A DNA stretch of 64,000 nucleotides from Dendrophyllia cribrosa (GCA_024195265.1 JAJLRJ010000014.1:20718093-20782092); one strand, 5' to 3'; positions 45,736 through 56,689 are shown, counted from the first letter of the stretch. Numbers and translations: made by a program. Notes: generated from the sequence alone by a model not told the origin.

Positions 45736-46084
45736 CTGCTGGATTTCCTCTTCACTAATGGTTAGGCCTTGGCGGATTGTGCTCTTAAAAGTGGCATATT
45801 ATGCTACTAGCAGTGCTTGAAATTTTGCCAAATTATGCCAAAATTGTGACCTCTCACGCAAAAACGTACACTAACGGCTTTCCGTTAAACGGGTAAAACG
45901 CACGGCTATCGAACGGGTTAAAAACGGCTTACCAAGCCGTTTCAAACGGGTGAAACTGAACGGCTAAACGGCTTATCAATTATTTACCGGCGGTAAATTT
46001 CGTCTGCAACGCTTCCCAGCCGCAGACTATATTAAAACGACTGAATAACAAAAATAACTTGAAGGGCAAAACAAAACAAGCGAA

Positions 46085-46372
46085 CTGCAAGCGAACTCCG
46101 TTGAACTCCTTGTATCAATGGATGTCACTAGTCTGTACACAAACACACTGCAGGAGGAAGGCATTACCACCGTATGCAATGCATACGAAAATTTCCATAG
46201 AAACAAACCTCCTATCCCAACCCATTTCCTCAAAGAAATGCTAAAAACTTAACATGCAGGAGAATTCGTTTCATTTTACCGGAGAAAATTATCTCCAAAC
46301 ACATGGTACCACTATTGGAATGAAAAGGCAGTGGCTTTTGCCAACATTTTCATGGCAGCGGATTATGTGATA
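46085..46372 (+). pseudogene. Penelope-like RT fragment
   Basis: Plus-strand frames read SMDVTSLYTN, EEGITTVCNAYENFHRNKPP and IPTHFLKEML. After an in-frame stop and frameshift they continue as TWYHYW and AVAFANIFMA. MDVTSLYTN is RT motif A and AFANIFM follows the QTHG block of Penelope-type RTs. It lacks motif C, is broken, and lies inside the hAT-like element. Confidence 0.7.
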
Positions 46373-46374
46373 CT

Positions 46375-47522
46375 TCTGGAGGATGTACCTACTTGTGGAG
46401 GATGCACCTACTTGTGGAGTATGTACCTACTTGTGGAGTATGTGCCTACTTCTGGAGTATGTACCTACTTCTGGAGTATGTACCTACTTGTGGAGTATGT
46501 ACCTACTTCTGGAGTATGCACCTACTTGTGGAGTATGCACCTACTTGTGGAGTATGTACCTACTTGTGGAGTATGTACCTACTTGTGGAGTATGTACCTA
46601 CTTGTGGAGTATGTACCTACTTCCGGAGTATGTGCCTACTTCTGGAGTATGTACCTACTTCTGGAGTATGTACCTACTTCTGGAGTATGTACCTACTTCT
46701 GGAGTATGTACCTACTTGTGGAGTATGCACCTACTTGTGGAGGATGCACCTACTTGTGGAGTATGTACCTACTTGTGGAGTATGTACCTACTTCTGGAGT
46801 ATGTACCTACTTCTGGAGTATGTACCTACTTGTGGAGTATGTACCTACTTCTGGAGTATGTACCTACTTCCGGAGTATGTGCCTACTTCTGGAGTATGTG
46901 CCTACTTCTGGAGTATGTACCTACTTGTGGAGTATGTACCTACTTGTGGAGGATGCACCTACTTCTGGAGTATGTACCTACTTCTGGAGTATGTACCTAC
47001 TTGTGGAGTATGTACCTACTTGTGGAGGATGCACCTACTTCTGGAGTATGTACCTACTTGTGGAGTATGTACCTACTTGTGGAGTATGTACCTACTTGTG
47101 GAGTATGTACCTACTTGTGGAGTATGCACCTACTTGTGGAGGATGTACCTACTTGTGGAGTATGCACCTACTTGTGGAGGATGCACCTACTTGTGGAGTA
47201 TGTACCTACTTGTGGAGTATGCACCTACTTGTGGAGGATGTACCTACTTGTGGAGTATGTACCTACTTGTGGAGGATGCACCTACTTGTGGAATATGCAC
47301 CTACTTGCGGAGGATGCACCTACTTGTGGAGGGTGCACCTACTTGTGGAGGATGTACCTACTTGTGGAGGATGTACCTACTTGTGGAGGATGCACCTACT
47401 TGTGGAGTATGCACCTACTTGTGGAGGATGCACCTACTTCTGGTGTATGTACCTACTTGTGGAGGATGCACCTACTTGTGGAGTATGCACCTACTTGCGG
47501 AGGATGCACCTACTTCTGAAGT
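46375..47522. repeat. 19-bp minisatellite, about 60 copies
   Basis: Unit gtacctacttgtggagtat with C/T, G/C and A/G variants. As 19 is not a multiple of 3 and the unit lacks stops, all three plus frames stay open for ~378 codons with a 19-residue peptide period. These frames are repeat artefacts, one of them fused to the RT fragment. Confidence 0.95.
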
Positions 47523-47814
47523 ACTTTAATGACTTACTCCTAAAAACAGTAAAAACTATACTAGAAGGCAAGTTTACTAATTGTTAAAATAAATCTTGAA
47601 TGAAACTAAATATAATAATCAAAGTTAAAGACAGCAGGGAAAGTCATGTAGCAGAAAAACAAATTTAGCCCTTTTAAGTTTGTCGTACGCAGTTGTCGGT
47701 AAAATGTGCACCAAATTTGCATGTGTCAAAAGGGTAATTAATTGAAACCTTAATACAGACCATTGGCGCTTCCAAGAATTCTCTGTTATCCTTGTAGCTT
47801 CGCTCACCAAATTA

Positions 47815-48240
47815 CGGCAGATAAACGGCAAGTGAACGGCTCGAACGGATAGCATTCATGAGCTATATTTTTGTTGTGCGACATTTGTTTACACAAGGGC
47901 GTCTTTGTAGATTCCTCGTCACTGATGAGAAAAAAACCTCGCCGGCTGAATCCTAAACGGACAACTCTGGCCATTCGAAAGGACGACTGTAGCCGTTCGA
48001 ACGGATGGCGATTTTTTTCTGAACGGATGGACAATTTTTCTGAACGGATAACCTAAGCCGTTCGAACGCATGCAATTTTTTTCTGAATGGATAGCACAAG
48101 CCGTTCGAACGGATTCAGAGTTTTTCTGAACGGATGACCCAAGCCGTTCGAACGGATGTTAATTTTTTCTGAACGGATGCAATTTTTTTCTGAACGGATG
48201 ATAAACGGCTAGTGAACGGAATTCCGTTCAAAAACAGAAA
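47815..48240. repeat. Degenerate AACGGATG repeat inside the hAT-like element
   Basis: Units like gccgttcgaacggatg with tttttctgaacggatg recur at least five times between 47990 and 48210, with related copies at 45880-45980 near the left end. Confidence 0.75.
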
Positions 48241-49049
48241 GCCGTTAGTGTACGTTTTCGCGTGAGAGGTCACAATTATGCCAGAATTCCCAAATTATGC
48301 TCCTGATTTCCGAAATTATGCTCACAAAATGACGTAGATTCTGTACATATAGGCACGCAATAATGACACCAAATTATGATGTTTTTCAAATAAACTGTTG
48401 TTGTAAATTTATTTGTGTTTTATGTTGTTTGTCTCGGCCCTCAGCTGTCCAAATTAGCTGCTCGTATCTCTGAACCGTTTGTAAAATGCCTTCAACGACT
48501 TAGCGAGCACACTCGACATACTGACTGAACCAAAAGAATATAGTACTCTCTTGTTTTAAACTAACTCAAAACTACTACCTAAATTTAATTTATTTCCGTA
48601 GAAAATACACCATATTTACTAAATTTTATGAATTTATGCTCCAAAAAGGCAAAAAGTGCTAAAATTTGCTGATTATGCCGTGGCAGTGCTCGTTTAAAAA
48701 ATTATGCTTTTTTGCTCCAATTATGCCAAAAATTATGCAAGCAAAATTTGCCAAGGCCTACTAATGGTTTGTGGACATGCGTGGACATGCCAACTTTATT
48801 GTAAACACGTGGCTGCACATGGTCAGCCACACCCAATCTCTTACCGGCTGGACGTCTTCTTCACTAATAGTTTGTGGAGGTTTGTGGTCAAGCCAACTTT
48901 ATTTTAAACACGTGGCTGCACGTGGTCAGCCACACCCAATCTCTTACTGGCTGGACGTCTTCTTCACTAATGATTTGTGGAGGTGTGTGGTCATGCTATT
49001 TTATTACAAACACGTGGCTACACGTGGTCAGCCACACCTATTTTATTAC

Positions 49050-49157
49050 CTCCTGGATGTCTTCTTCACTGATGGTTTGTGGAGGTAAGATCAGTGTAGC
49101 GTCTCCTGAATGAACACCGGCATTCTCCACATGTTCAGAGATAGCATGAGCAACAAC
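49050..49157 (-). CDS. CPS1: CPS1-like exon 16
   Basis: 36 codons from [20 protein letters not shown] through [10 protein letters not shown] to EEDIQE, conserved ATP-grasp sequence. Acceptor gtttag, donor GAG|gtaata. About 36 bases of its 3' end plus donor recur as a ~100-bp tandem array downstream. Confidence 0.97.
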
Positions 49158-49248
49158 CTAAACGAACCGAGAACAGCAAAAAACACCCATCAAGGTTGTT
49201 CAAAAACAGACAGGATATGTTGCTGTCCGTTGACGAGCCTTCTCTTAA

Positions 49249-49411
49249 TAGACCAATTTCGATATATTAAAATTCATACTTGGCTCCGAGGCTTGAGGAA
49301 ATAAAACAAAAGAAATCACATTGAGGTTCAGCGTTGAATTATTCATTTCTTTTGTTTTTTCCCCCAAGCCTCGGAGTCAAGTATGAATTTTAATATATCG
49401 AAATTGGTCTA
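49249..49411. mobile_element. MITE, TAGACCAATTTCG type
   Basis: 163 bp; arms tagaccaatttcgatatatt, aaaattcatacttgg and inverse, loop about 50 bases. In intron 15. Confidence 0.9.
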
Positions 49412-49767
49412 TTGCAATTGCGTCCATTTCTATTTCAAAATATAACCTTCCTCTCCAAGAAATGTACCCACAATTTATAATCAAAGTGGCGTTGAAACGG
49501 CAAATTAACCGTCATTATTGTTAGCTTTTCACTGCAAGGGTCAAAATGTGAGCTGTATAGGATAATTGCAGCTTTTTAGGGTGTGAATCTATTCTAACGC
49601 TTGAGTTCGTTTGAGCAGTATCTTCCTGTGGTACTATTTTTTCCTCTCAATATTACGTTAGTACCCAAAAGGGTAAAAGATCTGATTTACGAGCTGACAC
49701 TCAACAAATCTAGGTTTGTGGCAAGTTCAAAGTGACAACTTTACCAAAAGCAACAAATATCACAAAC

Positions 49768-49845
49768 CTTTCCGTTTTTAGCAACGGCATCCATTTCAAT
49801 TTCTCGAGCACCTTCGATGAACTTTGTTATCACAACGGGATGGTC
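49768..49845 (-). CDS. CPS1: CPS1-like exon 15
   Basis: 26 codons, [20 protein letters not shown] then VAKNGK, part of the second ATP-grasp domain. Acceptor atacag, donor AAG|gtttgt, phase 0. Confidence 0.97.
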
Positions 49846-50009
49846 CTGTATTTACAACAAGAGTTTATATTATTTCCTTTACTCTTACTACTTAATTCTA
49901 TTTAGGGCGATCTTCGCCCTAAAAACGAAAGGTTGCAAAGAAAGTCAAGGAAAAATAAACAACAACAATTTCGAAGTTTCAATGAGATTCGAGTTGTAAA
50001 CCCTCGAAT

Positions 50010-50169
50010 TATAGAGCGTTTTCACTTGACGTCATAGCCGCCATATTGGTGTTCCCGTACAAAATAATTTTAATTAACTTCTTTTGTTAGGAACACCAAC
50101 ATGGCTGCCATGGCCTTTGTCATTTGAGTCCCACGGGACTGAAGGTCACGTGAGTGAAAACGCTCTATA
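50010..50169. mobile_element. MITE, TATAGAGCGTTTTCAC type
   Basis: 160 bp with inverted ends tatagagcgttttcact and inner gccatattggtgttc/gaacaccaacatggc. In intron 14. Confidence 0.88.
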
Positions 50170-50454
50170 TATGTCAGGTCAGTTTCGCAAAAGTCTAAGT
50201 TAAGTACATTCGAACCTTTTTTTATAGACATCACTCAAAAACAGAGAACAAAATTTATGTAAACTCAACCACCATAATACCGTAACTTTTGTAATGCGGA
50301 CGCTAATATTTTCCTTTAGAGACTAACCCATGTCACTGGAAAAGAAACGCCCGTTTTTGGGCGAAATAATAACGCGAAAATAAGGTGAATGTTACGAGTC
50401 ATGCCCTAACCGACGCAGAAAAAGACAAGACGCGAATGGACCATGACCTAGCAA

Positions 50455-50630
50455 TAGTCAACAGTGCGGCCAAGCGCGGGGATACATGTGGCCGTTACCA
50501 AGCGCGGGAAAACGTGAAACTGGTAATAAGCGCGGGAACGAAACATGTTACCCGAACCAAGCGCGGGAAAGCATGTAACCGGTGCCAAGCGCAGGAAAAT
50601 GAGCAACAAGCGCGGAAAACATGTCGTCAA
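50455..50630. repeat. ~27-bp minisatellite next to exon 14
   Basis: Units like accaagcgcgggaaaacatg recur about six times, ending 9 bases from the exon 14 donor. Related to the interior of the AATTGAGTGTCG MITE. Confidence 0.85.
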
Positions 50631-50638
50631 TCACTCAC

Positions 50639-50714
50639 CTGAGATACCCTAGCTGCCTCTTCTAAGAACTTTTTCAACTCCACTGGACCATAAGCTACAT
50701 TCATGGCTGAACCA
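50639..50714 (-). CDS. CPS1: CPS1-like exon 14
   Basis: Encodes GSAMNVAYGPVELKKFLEEA then ARVSQ, matching the SGSAMNVV segment of the family. Acceptor cttcag, donor CAG|gtgagt. A minisatellite (50455-50630) begins just inside the downstream intron. Confidence 0.96.
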
Positions 50715-50801
50715 CTGAAGAACAAACAAAAAGGCCCATGTCGAGGTTAACCCTAATTCAGTTCGATAAATGTCATGTAAGGTCAAGAGATTAACTGGTA
50801 C

Positions 50802-50869
50802 CTCAGAACATAGGAAGGCCTCAGAAGACAGGGGTATCCAACAGTGGCGGCAAAATTCAGTGCGTCATC
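50802..50869 (-). CDS. CPS1: CPS1-like exon 13
   Basis: Encodes DDALNFAATVGYPCLLRPSY then VL, matching the YPCLLRPSYVL ATP-grasp motif. It ends with two bases of a Ser codon. Acceptor ttttag, donor ag|gtacca. Only 87 bases separate it from exon 14. Confidence 0.96.
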
Positions 50870-51189
50870 CTAAAAGAGACAGATCAAGTAAACTAACATG
50901 AAGTAGCATGCAAAGCAGAAACTCCCAGCCCCTGAAAACAAAATGGCGACCAAACACTAAACAAATTTTAAAATTCAGCACTCGTTCACCTTAAATCGCT
51001 TGCATAGCAGGCTAAACTTAAAACTTTTTTCGCTGTCGTAAAATTCAAACCCAAAACATAGGTCCGACGGTGTTTAACAAAACAGCGGTCTAAACCAATT
51101 CAAATCTGGTCAACCCTGACACTTAGAGGACGTTGTTTATTGTCAGTGTCAAAAACCACATAAGGCACACACTAGAAAAACATTTATCT

Positions 51190-51740
51190 ACTTAAAATGC
51201 CCCTGTGATCAAATTTTTTATTTTGATTTTTTTATATTTTCGTGTACTATTAGACTTTCTTATTCATCTTGCCAAATTTCAATCCATTATGAACATCAGA
51301 AGTCATTTTATTTTAACATTTATTTCCGCCATTAATCAACCTTGTTCCAAGGCTTGGTTGCGAATGGGAGAAAGTGACGTCAAAGACTCAAACATACCTC
51401 ACGGGTTGAAATTATAATAACAATAAGTATTGAAAATCACGCGAAAAGCAACAAAAACTTTGGACTTGTTCTTCGTGCAATTTTCTATGCTGATTGTTAT
51501 TATAATTTCAACCCGTGAGGTATGTTTGAGTCTTTGACGTCACTTTCTCCCATTCGCAACCAAGCCTTGGAACAAGGTTGATTAATGGTGGCCGTAAATT
51601 CTCAGAAATAAATGTTAAAATAAAATGACTTCTGATGTTCGTAATGAATTGAAATTTGGCAAGATGAGTAAAAAAGTCTAATTGTACACGAAAATGTAAA
51701 AAACTGAAAATCACAAATTTGATCACAGGGGCACTTTAAA
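51190..51740. mobile_element. 551-bp long inverted-repeat MITE
   Basis: Arms of about 230 bp: taaaatgcccctgtgatcaa, ccttgttccaaggcttgg, gtgacgtcaaagactcaaac and inverse, short loop at 51430-51480. In intron 12. Confidence 0.9.
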
Positions 51741-52169
51741 ATGTCCCACTTATAAACAGATGTGGAGGTCCATTAATTGTCTTATTAAACCGCGGCATAA
51801 CAATTCCACCAAATAAACCACTTAATTGGATTAAAACATTTTAAGGAGCAAAACAGGGCAATTAATCTGGGGATAAAGTACAGGATTGCAAGGGGCAGTA
51901 CGCAGCTCTTACAAGGTCTTCTCTGATTTGCTGAGAAAACAATAGAACAAACAACACAACAATGGACCCTAGCCCTGAAAACAATAGAGCTGCGTGATAC
52001 CCAGGTCCAATGAAATTAGAGGTTGTTAGGAGCTGCGTGGTATCTGGATTACAAGGATGGAGGTGGATTACTGTTCATCGAATTTGATTCCGTGACAGGC
52101 GGTCAAGAAATTTAAATTGCCATTCAGGTGGAGTTTTGAGTTTTCTTAGCTGTCATTTTGTCTCTTCCG

Positions 52170-52515
52170 TGTCTTTATAATAATAATATAATAATAAAAA
52201 TAATATTTTAAGAGGAGGCCTCCAATCACGTAAAGGTGGTTTTCAGGAGGGTCCTCTAAATGAAGGTCTATAATACATAAAACTAAATGCGGCTAAAAAC
52301 TAAAAAACTAACTATGGTTAAAACTAAAACTAAGATTAAAATACTAAATCACAATTCAAAATGATTTAATAAAAACTGTTTCAGTTTGCGTTTAAAAATC
52401 GTTTTTGGCGTCAGTCTCTTGAGCTCACTCGGCAGGAAGGCCCAATCGTTAATTGCTTTATAATATGTTTTGTTTCTGCCCCACTCCGTTCTTGGCGTAT
52501 TGACTTTGGGCATGT
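52170..52515 (-). mobile_element. LINE (non-LTR retrotransposon) 3' end
   Basis: Minus-strand frame 52349-52513 reads NTPRTEWGRNKTYYKAINDW, AFLPSEL and FKRKLKQFLLNHFEL then stop. This pattern (R...N, WN/F LP, K..LK.FLL) is the usual C-terminus of LINE RT polyproteins. It is followed by a 3' region ending in TTA-type repeats. Truncated, in intron 12. Confidence 0.7.
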
Positions 52516-52548
52516 AACCATTTCGGGTTACATTTCGGGTTAACCCTT

Positions 52549-52931
52549 TAAAGGGGCCATGTCACATTAGTGCTATTTTAAAAAGCTAAACGACGTATTC
52601 ATATCAGTGAAGACGCAAAAATAATGGTCCAGTGTTGTTTAAAATTGCTTTACGAATATAAAAAACTATAAACAAGTGACTCCGACTACAGATGGCCAGG
52701 ATGGAAATGGATTGCAACTTGAAAAAATTGGCCAATTTTTCCAAGTTCGTTCAATTTGTTTTGGAAAAATTTGCTAAAAACTGATTATCGTTTATTTTTT
52801 CTACAAGAATTTACTTGATATCTTGTTCTTGGTGTTCTAAGAGCATTTTGTGTTTGAAGTAAGATGCTCAGTTTTAATTCTAGAACAGTCTGAGACAAAA
52901 ACATAAAAACCGCCATGACATAGCCCCTTTA
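52549..52931. mobile_element. MITE, TAAAGGGGCCATGTCA type
   Basis: Inverted ends taaaggggccatgtca and tgacatagccccttta. Interior relatives at about 4000-4180 and 32540-32760 (catcctggccatctgca). Confidence 0.85.
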
Positions 52932-52983
52932 ATTTCCAAACAAAAACTGTTTTTAAAAATGTACAAAGAATGCAGCTACTAAC

Positions 52984-53053
52984 CACAGACGAAACAGCGC
53001 TCCAGGGTGCCTGTCCAACACCCATCTCATCAAGAATGGCAGAAAAACGAGAT
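52984..53053 (-). CDS. CPS1: CPS1-like exon 12
   Basis: Encodes SRFSAILDEMGVGQAPW followed by SAVSSV. Acceptor ccccag, donor GTG|gttagt, a weaker donor than its neighbours. A MITE (52549-52931) and a LINE 3' end follow in the next intron. Confidence 0.93.
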
Positions 53054-53522
53054 CTGGGGAAAAACAAATGGTCGTGTAAGCAAAGGTTGTTTAAAAAAGT
53101 AAAAAGACTAATCTTTAAATATATAGATCAGTAATATAGTTTTTTGGGCGTAATTTTTATAATTTATCCTATTTTTATCAATGTAAGATAAATAGAGGTT
53201 ATTAAGCGTGAAGTTGTATAATACGGCTGTAATGCCCAGCCGTATTACACAACTTTTCACTGAATAAATTGTTTATTATACGACAGTAATCTTCTCCTAA
53301 AACTAAGTTTTTGAAGCTGCTTTTCCTATCGCGCGGTCAGAAGAGTGTAAAAACATTCGTTTTGATGCGTTTTTGCACTCTAGAATACTATGTCGAATAA
53401 TAACATATCTTTATTTTTTAACAAACTCCAAATGGTTCCCGTCAGTGCCACATACTGTAGTGCGTTCATGCCCCCACCCCCTCCATCCGAGGGGAGTGGA
53501 AAGGGAGGGTAGGGTACCTTAC

Positions 53523-53647
53523 CTTTCCTCTGCAGCATCTATCATGAGGGGTGAGGTACCCAGGACATTAACATCATTCAAGTACAAAGGAAGCGCCAGG
53601 TTATTAGGAATCTGACCACCAACTGAGATTATGGCGCCTTTACAAAC
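53523..53647 (-). CDS. CPS1: CPS1-like exon 11
   Basis: Contains [15 protein letters not shown] and [13 protein letters not shown], the classic GGQ.PNN motif of the second synthetase half. It ends with two bases of an Arg codon. Acceptor cttcag, donor ag|gtaagg. Confidence 0.97.
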
Positions 53648-53677
53648 CTGAAGCAAAACACACAACAAGAAACTGTT

Positions 53678-53887
53678 AAAGCGGTTTTCAATTGAGTGCC
53701 GAAAGCAATTTCGCGATTGCTTTGGTTTTGCATTGCTACGCTTTGTGATTGGCTAAAAAAATTTCGCGTCACTTTCTCAACCAATCAGAAGTAAGACCAA
53801 AACCAATCGTGACTAGTAACTTTCCGCTCCACGCGTTTTCCCGCGCTTGGTGGCGGCTACATGTATTTGTATTTGTATTTGCTTCTC
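53678..53887. mobile_element. AATTGAGTGTCG-family MITE, 3'-truncated
   Basis: Left two thirds present (aaagcggttttcaattgag), then abruptly joined to a satellite-family unit at 53887. Confidence 0.85.
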
Positions 53888-54061
53888 AGAGTCAATTATG
53901 GAGACATGTAACTTTTGAGTTTGCGGACGAAATCCTATGGTGTGAACATTTAAGTAAAACCTCTGTAGCAGTACTTTTGCATGGTACCATTTGTTTTTCA
54001 ATATTTTACAAAATGAAATTTAGGATTTTCCTTGAATTTTGATTTTTGGCACTCTTGGGAG

Positions 54062-54260
54062 TGAAACAACAACGACAACAACAACTTTATTTGTACTCCA
54101 CATTGATTTACATTATATAAAAACTACTGTTAAATATAGAGAGAGTACAGGCTGCCCATAATATCCATTGAGGGCTAAAAAAGGGTTAATATAGAGCAAA
54201 ATATAGAGCAAGGGTTAATATAGAGCAAACAAGCTACAATCCTAAGAGTGGTGGATCTAA
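54062..54260 (-). mobile_element. Retroelement 3' end, inverted
   Basis: Starts acaacaacgacaacaacaac with tttatttgtactcc, the reverse of an AATAAA-TTG-tailed element. No coding part seen. Confidence 0.4.
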
Positions 54261-54516
54261 AGAAGCCTCTCCCTTTTGTTTTCTTTTTTCTTTTTAGGGA
54301 AATAAGGACCACGAAAAATCGCAAAATTTGTAAGTGCATTCAATCCTGAACATAAGCGCGTAGGAAGAAGAAAGTTTGGAAATTCCGCTAAACCCTGGCC
54401 AAAATATTTAGTCTTGGCTCTTAAAATTAAACATACACTGTACTCGCGAACTAAAATGTCTCAAGAACCCCAAATCTTTTAAGCCAAGATCATGGTTCAG
54501 TAACATTTTTCATTAC

Positions 54517-54627
54517 CTCTTGTTGATAAATGTCCAAGACTCTTTCAAGGGAAAGCTCCTCAAAGTAAAGACGATCACATTCATCATAATCGGTGCTAAC
54601 AGTCTCAGGGTTATGGTTCACGACGAC
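54517..54627 (-). CDS. CPS1: CPS1-like exon 10
   Basis: 37 codons: [18 protein letters not shown], then [15 protein letters not shown]. These are near-invariant CPS motifs. Acceptor atcatcag, donor GAG|gtaatg, phase 0. Confidence 0.97.
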
Positions 54628-54714
54628 CTGATGATAGAAATATTTTTCATCATTTCTTCATTTACAGAAAACAAATAAATAAACCAATGATTAAATACTT
54701 TCACTGGAGAACAA

Positions 54715-55215
54715 GCAGACACAAAACAAGCCACAGCGTACCAATTAAATTCCACACTGCTGCCAGTATGATAAGGAGCACAGCCCAGCACCATGACGCC
54801 CTCAACATCAATCAATAAGTACGGCCCAGTTATAAAGCCTAAAGGGCTTCTTGTTTTAATAAATCACCTTACCGTTTTGATTGCCAGGTTTCTCAAGGCC
54901 TGATACAAGACACAACACACCAATCAAACTCTACACTGCTGCCAGTGTAAAAAGGGCCACACCCCAGCACCATGACGCCCTCAACATCAATCAATAAGTA
55001 CGGCCCGGTTATAAAGCCTATAGGGCTTCTTGTTTCAATAGATAACTTTACCGTTTTGATTGCCAGGTTTCTCAAGATCCTGATACATGACACAACACAT
55101 CAATCAAACTCTACACTGCTACCAATGCGATAAGGACCACAGCCCAGCACCATGACGCCCTCTACATCAATCAATAAGTACGGCCCGGTTATAAAGCCTA
55201 AAGGGCTTCTTATTT
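54715..55215 (-). pseudogene. Three tandem decayed copies of the exon 9 3' half
   Basis: Units of ~170 bp at about 54715-54865, 54866-55035 and 55045-55215. Each has EGVMVLGC and SSVEF-type sequence, a donor-like gtaaag, and a shared intronic block ggctttataac. The 55.1 kb copy has a TGA in the core, the 54.9 kb copy is frameshifted after SCIRP, and the 54.7 kb copy has lost its 3' end. All lack the exon's 5' half. Confidence 0.85.
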
Positions 55216-55771
55216 TAAAATGTATATGATAGACTTTTTTTTATTTGCTTGATCGAACCTACATGGTGTTCTGATAAGAAAGTCAAAAAGGTTTTTCAAT
55301 GTCGATTTTTCTTCTCCGTGTTTTAGCTATCTGAAAACGTAAAATTTCACGTCTGGTGGGATACAATACCGCGCAGGAAGAAAGACTGCAGATAGCCGGC
55401 TGTGACGGCAATACCAGAAGGCTAGTTTCGCGTTTTCTTGGTTCCTCGTTTTTTTTTTTGGTGCGTGTTGCTACAACCATAGACAACACAACTTCAAAGA
55501 ACCATGTTTCTTCCTCAGGTCAATTCCAAAAAAAAATTGAGGAACCGCGAAACTGCGAAACTGGCATTCTGGTATTGACGTCACAGCGGACTATCCCCAG
55601 TCTTTCTTTTTGCGCGGTATTGTATCCCACCGGAAGTGAAATTTCACATTTTAGACGGCTAAAACACGGAAAAGAAAAATCGATATCAAAAAACTTTTTT
55701 CGATTTTCTTATCAGAACACCATGCAGATTCCATCAAGCAAATAAAAGAAAATCTGTCATATACACTTTAA
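55216..55771. mobile_element. Long inverted-repeat MITE between exon 9 and its copies
   Basis: Arms of about 240 bp start near tgtatatgatagac and end near its complement at 55755-55771. They include catggtgttctgataag and gtgggatacaat with their inverse. Arm mismatch is low. No coding capacity. Confidence 0.8.
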
Positions 55772-55784
55772 TATTTCACCTTAC

Positions 55785-55985
55785 CGTATTAATTGCAAGG
55801 TTTCTCAAGGTCCTGATACAAGACACGGCGCACCAATCAAACTCTACACTGCTGCCAATATGATAAGGACCACACCCCAGCACCATGACACCCTGATCAT
55901 CAAACACGAGGTCGTGCTCCTCGCCGTTGTAAGTCATGTAAAGATAGTTGGTTTTGGCTGGGTACTCGGCTGCCATTGTGTCAAT
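55785..55985 (-). CDS. CPS1: CPS1-like exon 9
   Basis: 67 codons from [16 protein letters not shown] through [19 protein letters not shown] to RNLAINT, the start of the second ATP-grasp half, which phosphorylates carbamate. Acceptor caacag, donor ACG|gtaagg. Three decayed copies of its 3' half lie downstream at 54715-55215. Confidence 0.96.
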
Positions 55986-56689
55986 CTGTTGATCAAATAA
56001 TTGAAGGTACTATCAGTAGTTTCAGTAGCCTGCGTGGCAGGCGTAAACGGGGATGGGGGAGGGGACGCGAAAAAGGAAATGGGAAGAAGGAAGGAACGCC
56101 TGCTATAAGAACCGGGCTTTGTAATCGAATTACGTCAACTGTCAATACGTTTACCAATCAGAAACTGACACGGGCTTTTACGCATGGATGACTTCACGCG
56201 GGAATTTACTTTGTTTACCGCCCAGCGCGAATTAGCCAATGAGAATTTGCGGCCGCCAGCGTCCGCAGAAATGAACAAATGGGGCTCTTTATTGCAGGCG
56301 TCCCCTCCCTCTCTCTCCAGTTCCTTTCTTCCCTAAAAATCAGTCAAATCCTCGCGCCATAGCATCTTTAATATTAATAAACACTTAATGACTGATCCCT
56401 CGGGAAACAGTTTTGTTTCCCGAGAATTTCGATGGAAAAAAAACGTCGTCGTGGAAAAAAACACAGTTTGAAAAACGCAGCGAGCACTCGAAGATCAATC
56501 GCATCACAATCAAGCCACCTTTTGTCACGGTCTGATCACGTGCGCTAGCGGGCAACAGTGCACTGTTACCCTCTGACGTCAAAAATGTTGCCCGCTCGTG
56601 GACGTTTAGCGGGAAACAGTTTGTTTGTTAGATGTCATATGACCATGAATCGACCAATGAACGCGCGCGTTGATTTGAGAAAAGCTCCA

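Larger units (their letters stand above)
45763..48760. mobile_element. hAT-like DNA element, 2998 bp, non-autonomous
   Basis: Terminal inverted repeats TAGGCCTTGGC (left) and its complement (right), flanked by the 8-bp direct repeat ctaatggt at 45755-45762 and 48761-48768. An 8-bp duplication is the hAT signature. Subterminal AATTATGC motifs occur at both ends, and a second inverted pair (gacctctcacgc and tacactaacggc) lies at 45851-45889/48236-48275. No transposase is present. It carries an RT fragment, a 19-bp minisatellite and an AACGGATG-rich repeat. Confidence 0.8.
45320..49086 (-). repeat. ~100-bp tandem array built from the exon 16 3' edge and intron start
   Basis: Copies of ggatgtcttcttcactgat with tggtttgtggagg occur at about 45418, 45739, 48755 (cut), 48850, 48952 and in exon 16 itself (49052). 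Between them runs aaacacgtggctgcacgtgg with tcagccacacc. Copies at 48850 and 48952 have a GTAAGA donor, better than the real GTAATA. The array is split by a retroelement tail and by the hAT-like element. Confidence 0.85.

Noticed and set aside
46331..47587. 418-codon open frame, the longest in the window
   Set aside because: It is the 19-bp minisatellite read in one of three equally open frames, with a few RT-derived codons at its start.
54715..55215. Mutually exclusive alternative exons 9
   Set aside because: Each copy lacks the exon's 5' half and carries a stop, frameshift or lost donor.
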